A DNA stretch of 55,505 bases from Fonsecaea monophora (GCF_001642475.1 NW_019174087.1:1-55505); one strand, 5' to 3'. Shown: positions 44,594 to 55,505, numbered from the stretch's first letter. Made by a program: numbers and translations. The notes: generated by a model from the sequence alone, not told the origin.

Positions 44594-45977
44594 ATGGGCT
44601 CTGTCGCAGACACCGACGTCACGCTACCCGACGCTGTGGTGCCAAAACGGGAGTCGAGTGGTGACCGATATTCTTCCTGTTCAGCCTCGACCCCGGAGCC
44701 GACAGACGAGGCAGGAGGCGACGAAGTTCATTCGTCTAAGGAGCCTGCTCCTGCGCCAAAGCGCAAGGGAGGTCGCAAACCTGTAAGTGCGTGACCAGAA
44801 TGGAGACTGGACCGCTGGACTCACCTGATCGCACAGATTTATGCGACCTCAGAGGAACGCAAACAACGTAATCGGCAAGCCCAAGCGGCTTTCCGCGAAC
44901 GACGGACTGAGTATATCAAACAACTGGAGACCACTATTCAGCACCATGAGGAAACGCTCCAGAATCTGCAACAGAGCCATCGTGCAGCCGCCGATGAGTG
45001 TCTAATGTTGCGGTACAAGAATTCGTTACTGGAACGGATTCTGCTTGAGAAAGGTACACGCTGCTCTACCCTTTGCGCCTGGAAGTCCAATCTTTTGACT
45101 CATTCCTGCCAGGCATCGATGTCCAGGCCGAGCTGGCGCTCAAAGGGAGTCCAACCCTTCGACCACATCGCGCCCCTCCCATGACAGGGCAAGCGTCGCC
45201 GATGCAAAAGGCCATGCTCAGCAGGCACCAAACGAGACCGCGAACAACAATGGCACCTCCAATCCAGACTGTAAATCCTCCTCCCCTTGTTGGGGGCAAA
45301 CGAAATTTCGCAGGCTCACCCACAGCACAGCCCACCCCTCCCTCACAACACTCCTCACCCTCGACAGCAAGATCACCTGGTTTTGCATTACCAGGTGGGA
45401 TGACCTCACCCGCGATGGAGATGGCCACTCAGCAACCTCAACAGCAGCTGCAGGGCCGAACCTTACCGCCGCCGCATCGCAGCTCGTTTCTTGCGCAGCC
45501 TAGGCATCAAGGACATGTCATGTCTGGGCCAAGTACAACACAAGCTTATCCTCCACGCAGTCAACACGAGAGCTACTATCCAGCCTCGTTTCAGAAACAC
45601 TACACTCAACTCGGCAAGCTGACCCGTTCCTTTACCCCCCTCTTCTGCATGTGGAGCTTTGTTCGTCCTAGACTGATTCCGTGAGTACAGAGCAGGAGTA
45701 CGATGCGCAAGCTAGTATCATGGACGATATAGATGCCGACGACGTCGATACCGATAGCTTCATCCCCAACTTTCGCCTACCACCTACGACCACGACAGCA
45801 GGCATGTCCATGGGCATGCAAGCCTCGCCTCCGACGACCACTAGCGCGGCTAGTGACGGCGGCGGCGGCATGATTGATCCATACGACCCAATGCTGGACG
45901 CTGACCCCTTCGGACTGACTGCCAGCATGCATTTTCCTAATCCTTACCCCTATCCACCTACACACTCAAGAAGGTGA
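44594..45977 (+). CDS. Yap-type bZIP transcription factor (canonical basic region)
   Basis: Four exons give 397 residues: 44594-44782, 44837-45053, 45113-45613 and 45691-45977. The basic region (residues 69-86, RKQRNRQAQAAFRERR) has Asn75 and Arg83 in the correct N-x7-R spacing, and a heptad coiled coil follows to about residue 135. A Gln/Pro/Ser-rich activation-like region follows, with a QLEQEYDAQ-type helix late in the protein and an acidic stretch (DDIDADDVDTD). The last intron (45614-45690, 77 nt) begins GC, not GT. Without it the frame hits a stop after ~25 unrelated residues; with it, the two pieces join in frame as TQL-EQEYDAQ. The first two introns are canonical GT-AG. Targets are unknown. 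The stress-response Yap family is the closest class. Confidence 0.86.
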
Positions 45978-46595
45978 AAATGTGGGATGTTCTACCACGA
46001 AATGCATTTCCACATTGTTATCCGAGCATGAGACTTTATGAGCACTCTCAAAATGGGCATTAGCGACGGTGTATTTGCCTTGACCCCAGCTGGAGGGGTA
46101 TGAGGCTGAAGTGACAGGAGTTTTGCGTGTATGCCCAAGTTTCTGTTTCTGAGCCACACGCAAATTGATGATTACGGCAAGTCTGCTGTTTATTTGTAGA
46201 TACCTCTTGCACCAACGTTAAAAATAAATTCATAATGCTTGCTCTACTGGCTTGTTGCTCAATTCCTTACCCCACGGGCAGCCAGCAGCCAGTTTGCTCC
46301 GTTGCCAACCAAGAATCATGCCCTAGCCCTAAGAAATGCCAAGATCTGTCCAAATGTGGTTAGCGTGCTAACTGGTCTGTTGCGAAATCTGCGCATGATG
46401 ATTTCGCTCTGCGTCCGAGGTTCAGGATTGAATTTCACCACTGCTCAATCAGACTCAACTCCATCTCGACTTGACAAGGTCCTTCTACGTGGTAGTCGAG
46501 GACGTTGTCTTGGTCGGGCGTCTCACCCTCCTTCATCTCAAGTTGGGGTTTCATTAACAGGAAGCCTTCACGGAAGGCGCTCGAGAGGAAACGTC
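45978..46595. other. Intergenic
   Basis: 3' flank of the bZIP gene and promoter of the Stm1-like gene. No feature is supported. Confidence 0.5.
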
Positions 46596-47930
46596 ATGGC
46601 GGACGTCAAGAGCAAGGTGAGCATCAGCTGAAAATGAGCTTCCCGCTTACCCATCACAATCGTCGTTCAATCGCTGACTTTAATCTCTCTAGAACCTCTA
46701 CGAGCTGTTGGGTATGGGTCTCTGCCTGCGCCATTGGATTTCACGCGATTGATTTTGATGATTTAGGGAATACCTCGGACCAGGATTCTGACCGCGAACC
46801 TGAGCCACCTACAAAGGCCATTGACAAGCCAGTCGCTCGTCATGGTAAACGCGAAGCGCCCAAAGAGGCTCCAGCTGCTACAACCGAACGTGCAAACGTA
46901 GCTACCCGCGGTCGAGGTGGCCACCGTGGAGGTGGTTTCAACGATAATGAAGCAGGTATACACAACTCATCAATTGAAAAGGAAATATAACAAAACGCTG
47001 ACTCTCCATCAAGCTTTCCGCAACAGAGCTACGGGCAGGGGCTACAACCGTGATCAACCCACCGAGGGCGGTGGTGAGGATGGCTATGGCAACCGTCCTG
47101 GCCGCGATCGAGGCTCAGGTGTGCAACGCTATGGTCGTGGTCCACGTGGCCCTCGTCGGGGTGGTGATCGCCACAGCCGCACTGGCATAGCGTAAGTGCG
47201 CTGAAGCACGTATCTCTTTTCCCCAAGCTGACCAAAGACCAGCAACCACCCAAAACAAGAGGGACATGGATGGGGTGAAAACACCGGCGACGGCGAGTGG
47301 GCCGACGAAAAGGCCGGAGAAGCCTTGGCAAAAGAAGAAGAAAAACAAGCCGGATGGGATGCTGGTGCCCAGAACCCAGCGTGGAACGAAAACGCAGAAC
47401 AAACCACCATTCCTGAGGGTGGCGAGGCTGTTCCAGACCCCAATGCGGCAGAGGAGGCCGAAGAGGCCCAGGATCACCACAAGTCATATGCTGACTACTT
47501 GGCTGAGCAAGCTGCTAAGAAGTTGGAGGGCCTCGGTCTCAAGGAGGCCCGTAAACCCAACGAAGGCCAGAAGGAGAACAAGAAATGGACTGGCGCGAAA
47601 GAACTCACCAGAGTCGAGGACGAGGACTACTTCAAGGGCGAGGAGAAAGGCAAGCGTGAACGCGAACGTGCGCAAAAGAAAGAGTTCCTCGACATTGACT
47701 ACAGCTTCAAGGAGCAGCCACGTGAATCCCGTGGTCGCGGCGGGCGTGGAGCCGGGCGAGGACGAGGAGGAGACCGTGGAGAGTTCCGCGGCGGGCGTGG
47801 ACGAGGACGCGGCGGCGACCGTGGCGGCGACCGTGGCGAGTTCCGTGGACGCGCCCGCGGCGGCCGCGGCGATGCTCCTACCGTGGCTGTCGACGACGAA
47901 TCTGCTTTCCCAAGCTTGGGAGGGAAATAA
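46596..47930 (+). CDS. STM1: Stm1/SERBP1 (HABP4)-type ribosome- and mRNA-binding protein
   Basis: Five exons give 364 residues: 46596-46616 (7 codons), 46693-46711 (19 nt), 46767-46955, 47014-47191 and 47243-47930. The N-terminus MADVKSKNLYELLGNTSDQD and the PPTKAIDKPV block are the Stm1 N-domain. The middle is the HABP4/PAI-RBP1 core (SYADYLAEQAAKK, LKEARKPNEG). The C-terminus is a long RGG/GRG repeat tract, then an FPSLGGK tail. Stm1 and SERBP1 sit in the mRNA channel of idle 80S ribosomes and preserve them in starvation; telomere binding has also been reported in yeast. The very small first two exons are the main oddity, yet all junctions keep frame. Confidence 0.92.
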
Positions 47931-49507
47931 GTCGATCGTCGCCGTCGTCCAACCCTCGAACCATCCAGCGTGCAAGCCCACCACCCCACCATTCTCTTCG
48001 ACATGAAAACCTCACCCACCGACTTTTGTACTATGCGAAGGCCAACACTCGTTGACTCGATCGCGTCAAACTACTGTACTGGCGACTTCGGAGGCAGAGA
48101 GCAAAGCATTTGCAACGAGAAAGATCGGGTTTTGTTTTGACCAAATGGCAATGAATCCACACCAAAAAGCGCATTTGAGCAGCAGACGGATCAATGGAGA
48201 AGGAGGGATTTTGTTCTACCATCTCGAGCAGTTCCATCTGGCTAGCTTGGAATTCGTGTAAGATAGGAATTATCCTTCCTCGTTCCTCCAAATGCTGTTG
48301 CATTCAGAATGGGATTTCACTTGATCCTTTATCCTCTTCGTGTCTTGTTTCGTAGTACGAGTACTTTCTGTGTAACCACCATCTACCTCTTGAGATTGTA
48401 GGGAGTGTTTTATGTTTCCCGACGGGTTAGGCTGACCGCACAACTGCCGGAAAACAGGAAGGGAAGCAAGTCGTTTGAATAATGCCTCTGCTTGACCTTT
48501 GGTGGTCGTATCAGCTGTGTATTGTTTTACCTTGGGTGAGGCTGGCGAGGTACGTGTCCCATGTATCTCTCGGGTCTCCATTCTCATCACCATCAGCAAC
48601 GGCGATCCGACGATCAAAATAATCCCGCTTCTGGTCACCTCGGGACCTTGTCGGCAGTTGACAGTTTCGGCATCAGAATGATTGATATGAGGCAGGCAGT
48701 TCTGTCAGCGTTGGGTCCAAAGGTAGAATTGCGCAGCTGGAATGGCACAAGGACGGAGACGCAGTCGGCAGTTGCACCTCCACCTCATCTGCCGAACCTC
48801 AACTGCGCCGACCAGCAAGATTCATCATTCCCACCCCTTCGACTATCCACGCTGCTTACCACCACTCTGAGATGCCACTGATGCTAGCTACCAACAAGCC
48901 CTCGACAAGTCCATTTCCCTCTTTCCACCCGCTGAATCTCAGAGTCGGGCATGTGCGCCACACCCCACATTGATTGCCGCCTTGAGCCGAACTGTCCAGC
49001 TGGACCCCAGACTTGCCTTTCTTGCTTGCCACAGCCTCCCCTTGACTGGCTTTTGATGTCCCCGAGGGCATCCTTTAAAGCATATGCCGTGGCTCTCATG
49101 GCTGCTTCTGGACACGACTGGTCAACGAACCCTGACCAGACCATGACCACTGGCGAGCTGTCGATTCGCTGGCCTTGCGTTCGGGAGATGCTACACTTGG
49201 TGTAGGGCCCGCTCGATGGCCCCCTCGTGCAAAACAGAACTGCCGAAGCTCAATTAGCCACTTGACTTTTTCCAGAATCAGCACTCTCTAAGATCGGATG
49301 GATCTTGGAGCTCAGTGTGACGGAATCATGTCTCGGTTTCGGGGATACCGCTTGAACGTTCATGGTGTTGAAAGAACTTACATGTCCTCGCTAAAATCGT
49401 CTCGACCTGTCCTGCTTTCCTCTGATCAAGGTAGAGAACTATTGTCGTGAAGCTTTCAGACCCATTGAGCCGCATCTTTACTCTTTGCTCAGCGATATTG
49501 CGTGAAC
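47931..49507. other. 1.6-kb intergenic
   Basis: 3' flank of the Stm1-like gene and the P450 promoter. Several short ORFs exist, none with an ATG, domain or good context. No RNA gene is seen. Confidence 0.5.
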
Positions 49508-51336
49508 ATGATTGAATCCATCCTACCAGCCATTGTCAATAACTGGCCCATAGCCCTGGCCGTCGTTGTGGTGGGTTATCTACTGAGCAACTACTTCAAC
49601 CATGGCCTCAACAAATATCCCGGACCGGTATTGGCGAGGTTTACGGATTGGTGGAGGTTCTTCGATGTCCTTGGGCGACGACCAGATATTACACACCTCA
49701 AATTGCACCGCCAGCATGGAGATGTCGTGAGGCTTGGACCCAATGCTCTCTCATTCTCGAACCCAAAGGCTTTGAAGACCATTTATGGCTTGAACAAGGG
49801 CTTCGTCAAGGTATTGCCAATTCTGCAATCCGCTTACAGCAGCCCACTAACCGCTTCCTCCAGTCTGGATTCTACCCGGTGCAAATGGGCGTCAGCAAGG
49901 GCAAACGCCTGCCTTCGCTTTTCTCCACGACTGATGAGTCGTATCATGCAAATCTTCGAAGATCTGTGAACAATGCATTCGCAATGAGCCAACTGGTCCA
50001 GTATGAGCCGGGCGTTACCCAATGTATCGAGGTCTTTTTAGACCAGACGGAGAAAATCTTTGCCAGGCCAGACAAGGTGTGCGATTTTGCACTGTGGCTT
50101 CAATATTTTGCTTTCGACGTAAGTTGCAGTGATCGATTCGGAATATCTGCTTCTGACTGTGAGCCAGGTTATTGGGTACATCACATACAGCAAGCGACAT
50201 GGTTTCATAGAGAGAAATGAGGATGTCGACGGTATGATTGCATACCTCGGGCGGCTCTTCTCTTACGTGGCACCTGTGAGTGTCTCACTGCCCAATTGCG
50301 GCGCGTCCAAGCTAACGAATCCTTAGATTGGGCAAATGCCCTGGCTAGACCTACTATTTCTGAAGAATCCTTTGGTCCTCTTGCTTGACCGGCTTGGATT
50401 CAAGCTCTTTGCATTTCCGGTCGCCACATTTGCTGTTCAACGAATGCAGGAGAGGCTCGCGGAGATGGAGGCGCAGGGCATTGAAAAGGGAACGGAGAAG
50501 CCAGATCTTCTGTCCATGTTCCTGAAGGCGCAAAAAGACCGGCCGGAATTCATGACCGACCAGAGGGTTCTGACCATGGCTGTGTCGATGGCGTTTGCTG
50601 GGTCCGAGACCACAGCCATCACTCTAGCGGCTGCGTTCTACTATCTGGTCCGCAACCCTCGGTGCTATGAAAAACTGATGCAAGAATTGAACGAAGCTGT
50701 TGAAGAAGGGCGGATCGAGGACAGACCTAGCGGAACGATCACGTGGGCCGAGTCCCAACAACTCCCTTACCTTGACGCATGCATCAAGGAAACATTCAGA
50801 ATGCACCCGGCTGCAGGACTACCTCTTGAAAGAATCACGCCGCCGCAGGGGATTGAAATTGACGGCCATTTTGTTCCTGGGGGTACGATCGTTGGTTGCA
50901 ATGCGTGGGTCATCCACAAACGCGAGGATGTCTTTGGCTCCCAGGTCGACAGCTTCATTCCCGAGAGGTGGCTCGATGTCGGAAAGGAGCAGCTGAAGGA
51001 AATGAATGGCAATCTGTTCCAGTTCGGGGCTGGCTCCCGAACATGTATTGGAAAGAACATCAGCTTGCTGGAGTTGTATAAGTTGGTGCCAGCTTTCCTG
51101 CGTCGATTCGAGGTGAGTTTGACAGAGTTTTGGCATTTCACAAAGCGACAGATCACAAGGCTGACATGGTCTCCGATTCAGATACGTCTTGATGACCCGA
51201 ACCGAGAGTGGAAACTTCACAACGGTGAGTCTGGTCAAGATCTATCTTGTGGATCGTTGATGCTGACTTCAGAATAGCTTGGTTCGTCAAAGAGAACGAC
51301 TTCTACTGCCGCTTCAAGCCCCGAAAGATGCGATAG
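49508..51336 (+). CDS. Cytochrome P450, pisatin-demethylase-like
   Basis: Six exons give 517 residues: 49508-49810, 49864-50118, 50168-50275, 50327-51112, 51182-51224 and 51278-51336. An N-terminal membrane anchor occupies about residues 14-32, followed by KYPGP. The I-helix oxygen-binding AGSETT (313-318), K-helix ETFR (377-380) and heme-binding FQFGAGSRTCIG (Cys462) motifs are intact. The set fits fungal microsomal monooxygenases such as pisatin demethylase. It needs an NADPH-P450 reductase from elsewhere. The substrate is unknown. The ATG is 6 nt after a GTG of the same frame. The two tiny last exons carry the final strand and the C-terminal tail. Confidence 0.92.
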
Positions 51337-52076
51337 AAATACACTTACGGCTCTCCACCGTCGCGTGTGCCAAAGATTGAGCGTCTTTTCCAAGATTTTG
51401 TCAGAGAATAACTATTCGAAGCCAGCAGCTTACGATCGAACGAAGTCAACATGATTCAAGTTTCGTTTTGTGCCGTCGAGAATGATCAGTCAAGAGGATT
51501 TTGCAATTTTGGGTTGGAGTTTTGTATATAGCGCCTGATCCCAAATTCTCCCAAAAAACGTTTTCACACTTATTGCCTTGGCAAGTCGATCTATTCCGCA
51601 GTGTCTCCACCGGCTGACCAAGACGAACGTCCTTGAACACTGCGAATTCGTCAGATAATCTGCGATGCTGGCAAGAATTGTCGATGTAGTGGTCAACCAC
51701 GTGACGTCTGGATTTCTCGCCCGATAGAATCTGTGTAAGAAGACACATCGAACCTTTCCTTGGGCGTCGCCACAAAAGTTTGCGTCTTATGTGATTCGAT
51801 TTCCTTGCCGCTTGTAACGCCTGTCCTCGGCTGTGTACCGAGTACTTGCTACCTCGGTGTACACATACATGTCAAAAGTGGGTCTCGTGTTGTGTCTTCA
51901 ACTTTGCACATCATACCTATAGATAGATAGGTAGAACCAATACAAAAAAGTAAAAAGCGTCCGTGGGCCATGTGCCTCTTCTAGAGGATTCTATGCGCAG
52001 GACAGAGTACATACGGAGATACAAGTCCTTGTACTATCCATGCGGTTACTTGTACAGGTACGAGGTGCTTGAGGGG

Positions 52077-52104
52077 ATGTATGTATGTATGTATGTATGT
52101 ATGT
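52077..52104. repeat. (ATGT)7 microsatellite
   Basis: Seven perfect ATGT units. A longer related GTAT phase overlaps. Non-coding. Confidence 0.9.
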
Positions 52105-52571
52105 ACGAGTCATGGGATTCAATACTAGTAGCGGTCTGAATGTCTACTCACCTACCTTTCCACGGAAACCCCTCGTATCCTAAGGCCTTACGCCGGTTAG
52201 CGGCGGCCGCAGAATGCGAGGGAGTTTCCATCCACTACTATCATCTCAGAAGGACAAGACTAAGAACAAGGACAAGTGCTGGTAAGTATACCTCCAAGAA
52301 GGTACCTACTCGTCTGAGTAAGTAGGTCATGTAGTGAGTACGGGATCTTAGCTAGATAGAGCTAGACTAGCTACTCGTAACTATGTACACTTGAAGGAGG
52401 ATCCGTCTTATGATTCGATATTATGCCAGCAAATCCTCCACTCGCTCCGCCAGGAGGCTTTTCTTCCTCTTTGCTTGTCGGCCGAGTCATCGGTGTGCGC
52501 ATCTCCTCGCTGTCCACCCTGTCCACTTGTCCTCCATCATTTGCCCACCTCTTTGTGAGGTTGCCCTTGCA

Positions 52572-52958
52572 TTAGTAAATGCATAACCTTCCCATGTTCG
52601 GTGCAGTGACTACTTGGATTGGATCAGCAACCGCATTGAACAAGGGTGGTGAAGTTGGGTGGATCAACTCTCTCCTCCCCACCATAACCTCCCCTCCAAA
52701 CAGACTCTCAAACTCCTTCTGCACCACCGCCTTTTGTTGAGGCGGATTCCTTTTCGACCAGATTCTCTGATGTGCGTGCACAATCCCGCGTCTTCCCAGG
52801 AACGTGTCATCGACGTACTCGTACCCTACCTTTCCATCACGCAGCAAAGTAGGGAGGGGCTCCGCTCCCCGCCCAATGGGGGAGCCCTTTTGCCGGTCAT
52901 GGATAGATAAGGTCGACGGCCGGACCGAGACGTTAGGCTGCTCTTGATTGTTAATGTG
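52572..52958 (-). CDS. Uncertain ORF, no start codon found
   Basis: A 128-codon open minus-strand stretch ends in TAA and is bounded upstream by TAG at 52959-52961. It contains no ATG suitable as a start. The translation has a protein-like mix, with GYEYVDDTFLGRRG, IVHAHQRIWSKRNP and KEFESLFGGE among its segments. I recognise no family. An ORF this long is not rare by chance in this window. It could be an exon of an unseen minus-strand gene or spurious. Confidence 0.2.
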   Translation of the reverse strand, partial: HINNQEQPNVSVRPSTLSIHDRQKGSPIGRGAEPLPTLLRDGKVGYEYVDDTFLGRRGIVHAHQRIWSKRNPPQQKAVVQKEFESLFGGEVMVGRRELIHPTSPPLFNAVADPIQVVTAPNMGRLCIY

Positions 52959-53209
52959 CTATGTAGTGTTATTCCTCATGATCCGGAGCCGGCGCCTGTT
53001 GCGTGATCTCGCGATCTGCCTCTGGTTAGTTGGGCCGGTCCAAAAGGTAAGGCTCCGAAAGGATAAAAGGGTCCTAGGATCACCATCCACCTGGAAAGTC
53101 TTGTTTTCTTCTTTCAACACCCTCACGACTTCTGCATTGACTGTCTTCGCTGCCATCTTCACTCTTCGACATATTCCACAACCCATCCAAGGAAAAGACA
53201 TCACCAACC

Positions 53210-53976
53210 ATGGGCAACCTCGACAACTTCTTCGAGCTCGTCAAGGGCCGTCGCTCCATCTACTCTCTCTCCAAAGAGTCCACCATCCCGGACTCCAAGA
53301 TCGAGGAGATTGTCAAGTTCGCCGTCACATGGGCTCCCTCGACATACAACGTGCAGTCGGCCCGTGCGGTAGTGCTCTTCAAGGATAACCACGACAAGGT
53401 CTGGGAAATTGTCAAGAAGCACATGGATCAGGTACCCCTGGACGAAGGGATGCGCGGGTATATGAACAGCCGCATCGCTGGGTGGAAGGACAGCTATGGA
53501 ACGATCTTGTGGTATGAGGACCAAACGGCTTTGGACGCTCTGGCAGAGAAGAACCCCATGGTTAAGCCCAAGCTTACTGAATGTAAGAGCACTCACGATC
53601 ATTCAAGGGGGGTGGCGGGGTATGGAACCGTGTGCTGACAATATGCTTTTCACAGGGTCTGATCATTCCACCGGTATCCATCAATTCATCGGTAAGCCAA
53701 ACCTGCATCATAGCACCCGCCGTCTGCATTTGCTCCAGCCACATAATGGTACTAATCTCGCTCCTTGCAGTCTGGACTGCCCTCGAGGCTGAGGGTCTGG
53801 GTGCCAACCTCCAACACTTCAACTTTCACCCCGGCGTCATCGCGGACCTTGAATCAACCTTTGATATTCCCAAGGAATGGATACTCAAGGCTCAGCTGGT
53901 GTTCGGCAAACCCACTGGTGGACCGCAGGAAAAGACGTTCGAGCCGATTGAGAAGAGAGTCATTGTGAAGTCATAG
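53210..53976 (+). CDS. Frm2/Hbn1-like nitroreductase
   Basis: Three exons give 204 residues: 53210-53582, 53656-53691 (36 nt) and 53771-53976. The opening FFELVKGRRSIYSLSKES and the later TWAPSTYNVQSARAVVLF are typical of the fungal FMN nitroreductase (Frm2) family. VWTALEAEGLGANLQHF carries the GLGANLQHF motif of the second half. The proteins are small, dimeric flavoenzymes that reduce nitro or related groups with NAD(P)H; yeast Frm2 is linked to fatty-acid signalling and oxidative stress. The ATG context CCAACCATGGG is excellent. The internal 12-codon exon (WSDHSTGIHQF) is conserved in position in related genes to my knowledge, unverified. Confidence 0.93.
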
Positions 53977-54891
53977 AGGGCCAGTAGCGTGGAGATGGGC
54001 GTCGAGAGAGCTCATATGTCCACTGTGACTTTGATACATGTCTCCAGCTCACTTGCGGGTCGCTAGCTCGTTCCCACTGTTTGCATAGAAATAGAGGGAT
54101 TCTTACTAGTCGCGTCAACAGAGAAAGGAGGCGCGTCGATATAGACGTGTTTGGCAGAATTGCGAATATGGCTTCGAGTTCAGCGAGACCAGGGGGAACA
54201 TTGAACACAAGATCATACCACCAACAAGACGTGTTGTATGATATAATGAGCATCATCATGAGCACGAGTAAAGTCGGCGTGATTTTCAATGGCAGCCCCC
54301 TGGATGGCGCAGGATGCCCAGCTTTAATTCCCCCGTCGATGCCAAGATCCCAAAGCAGCCTAGTGCGTCTTTTCTTAGCCAACGGTCTCATCTCCATCGT
54401 CCCTCGTCCACTCACCCCATTCATTATTGTCCAACATGCGCAATCTTCAACTTCACCTTCCACGTTTTCCTTATCTCAATCATCGCTCTCTTCCCCTTCC
54501 CTTCGGTATCGCTCGTTAATCCTCATCAACCTACTCGCTACTTTCCGCCAGTCTGCAGGCAGAGACTCGTTCCTTGCCCTCCAGTGTCTCCGAACGGATT
54601 CCGTACAAAGGGAAAAGGGGGGACGAATTGTTACTAATAGCGAATTGTCTTGCCTGACCGGAGCACTCGGAGGTATTCTGACGAGTGGGTCACCTAGAGA
54701 GACCCCTATTCACTCCCACTCCCGACCGTACTCGAACAAGACGCGAACAGGGGGTTTTTGAGTGTGTTGGTACTTCGACATTGGCGTTTTTACCACGAAT
54801 CGATTATTTTGTATAACCTGGGCATTGCATTCATCATCTTCCATCTCCTCGTGCAACACAGCATCTTAGCCTTCGGCTCAGGATTGCCAAG
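53977..54891. other. Intergenic upstream of DOMON gene
   Basis: Contains a 226-codon ORF on the plus strand (54081-54761) and a 167-codon ORF on the minus strand, both without domain. The 54380-54560 segment is strongly pyrimidine-rich, more like a promoter/leader than coding sequence. No gene is supported. Confidence 0.5.
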
Positions 54892-55505
54892 ATGCAGGGA
54901 CCTTTGTGGTCGTTGCCGACCATGCTGGTCATATTATTGTTCAGCACTCTCACCATTGCTTTTCGACCCCTTCAATTCGTCAAGCACACCGGCCAATCCG
55001 GTCGCGCGGACCAGGCATTCAGTATGGTGAACTACTTCAACGAAACCACGCAACAATCCGACCTCTATGTTCGCATGTGGATGTTCCGGTACGGATCCTC
55101 CAACAAGGGCTGGGCATCTCTAGGATTGGCTCCGCGGATGAAAGGCGCTCTGATGTTCATCATCTACGGCGATCCGAACTCCGAGGATAAAGGCATGACT
55201 TTGACCGTCAGAACTGTGGACGGCCATCACCCTCCCCGGCCTACAGACGAGATGAAGGATTTCTACAGCGGTGTGGTCCCCGAGGTTGAAATTGTGACGG
55301 CCCATTTCGAGGACTACACTGGCGAATGGTACTCGGAACAAATGCAAGCGAAACCCTCGCATTTGGGCATCGCGGATTTCATCGTCCGTGGCTACGACCG
55401 ATGGACCGCCGCCGAACTTGGAGTTCACAATGACACGACGAAACAAGCCATGATCTGGAGTTCCAACTTTAAACAAGACTTTGAAGGCGGACTTTTCCGT
55501 CGTAC
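54892..55505 (+). CDS. DOMON-domain protein, cut by window end
   Basis: An open frame of 204 codons runs off the window without a stop. It begins with ATG in AAGATGC, followed by a hydrophobic stretch (TMLVILLFSTLTIAF) that is a signal peptide or anchor. Next comes a DOMON-like block: YVRMWMFRYG, GWASLGLAPRMKGALMFIIYGD and MTLTVRTVDG. The RMKGALMF Met is at the usual heme-ligand position of cytochrome DOMON domains. Fungal relatives often carry a cytochrome b561 C-terminal membrane unit for trans-membrane electron transfer; the end of the gene is needed to know. Confidence 0.75.
   Translation, partial: MQGPLWSLPTMLVILLFSTLTIAFRPLQFVKHTGQSGRADQAFSMVNYFNETTQQSDLYVRMWMFRYGSSNKGWASLGLAPRMKGALMFIIYGDPNSEDKGMTLTVRTVDGHHPPRPTDEMKDFYSGVVPEVEIVTAHFEDYTGEWYSEQMQAKPSHLGIADFIVRGYDRWTAAELGVHNDTTKQAMIWSSNFKQDFEGGLFRR

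Larger units (their letters stand above)
51337..53209. other. 1.9-kb intergenic, simple-repeat-rich
   Basis: Includes an A/T-rich stretch with GATA-type repeats near 51919-51932 and (ATGT)7 at 52077-52104. It also holds a minus-strand ORF without ATG (separate entry) and the nitroreductase promoter. TACGGAGA at 52012-52019 is related to the recurrent motif. Confidence 0.6.

Noticed and set aside
44115..44786. 223-codon plus-strand ORF
   Set aside because: Reads bZIP exon 1 in a different frame and extends through its leader. No domain.
54081..54761. 226-codon plus-strand ORF
   Set aside because: It begins at a non-ATG codon, has Ser/Leu/Arg bias and no domain, and its second half is pyrimidine-rich leader sequence. 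I expect about one such ORF by chance in ten windows of this size.

Overview
This window is nuclear DNA of a filamentous ascomycete (Pezizomycotina). The genes are dense and on both strands. Most carry short 47-180 nt introns with GTRNGY donors and CTRAY-like branch points. The protein families are fungal: a TRI12-type MFS pump, a Yap-type bZIP, a pisatin-demethylase-like P450, a cAMP-receptor-like GPCR and a secreted carboxymuconate-cyclase-like propeller. A Eurotiomycete is my best guess from the overall look of the proteins, but the sequence does not prove it. I saw no rRNA, tRNA, CRISPR array or complete transposon.

Layout. 1-6.5 kb: a stand-alone MetE-like protein, a cysteine form of selenoprotein K, lipoyl synthase (LIP5) and a DUF5519 membrane protein. 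6.5-13.1 kb: a long gap, a BAG-domain protein whose only full-length start is GTG, and a secreted NTF2-like protein. 13.9-20.7 kb: a bZIP factor divergent from a secreted beta-propeller protein, then a TRI12-like MFS pump with a poly-His tail. 21.4-29 kb: a GPCR, an acidic leucine-rich protein, and a PgdA-type deacetylase that meets an ALKBH6-like dioxygenase tail to tail. 29.4-39.4 kb: a wax-synthase-like acyltransferase, PP4 regulatory subunit 3 (PSY2/SMEK), a glyoxalase-fold protein and an SDR. 40-48 kb: an arrestin-fold protein split by one in-frame TAG, a second bZIP with a GC-AG intron, and an Stm1/SERBP1-type ribosome protein with a 19-nt exon. 49.5-55.5 kb: a cytochrome P450, an Frm2-like nitroreductase and the start of a DOMON protein cut by the window edge.

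The genes look like a mixed chromosomal neighbourhood. Housekeeping genes (LIP5, PSY2, STM1, ALKBH6) sit among metabolic, signalling and secreted genes. The pump, acyltransferase, SDR and P450 are spread over about 33 kb with conserved genes between them and no synthase, so I do not call a biosynthetic cluster.

The observations most worth following up are: (1) the BAG protein, where an optimal-context GTG precedes a membrane anchor and the first downstream ATG lies just after that anchor, which suggests two isoforms from one mRNA; (2) the arrestin reading frame broken by a single in-frame TAG; (3) a fungal SelK with Cys at the selenocysteine end; (4) the GC-AG intron of the second bZIP. Exon borders were read by eye from splice signals and frame continuity and have not been checked against transcripts.
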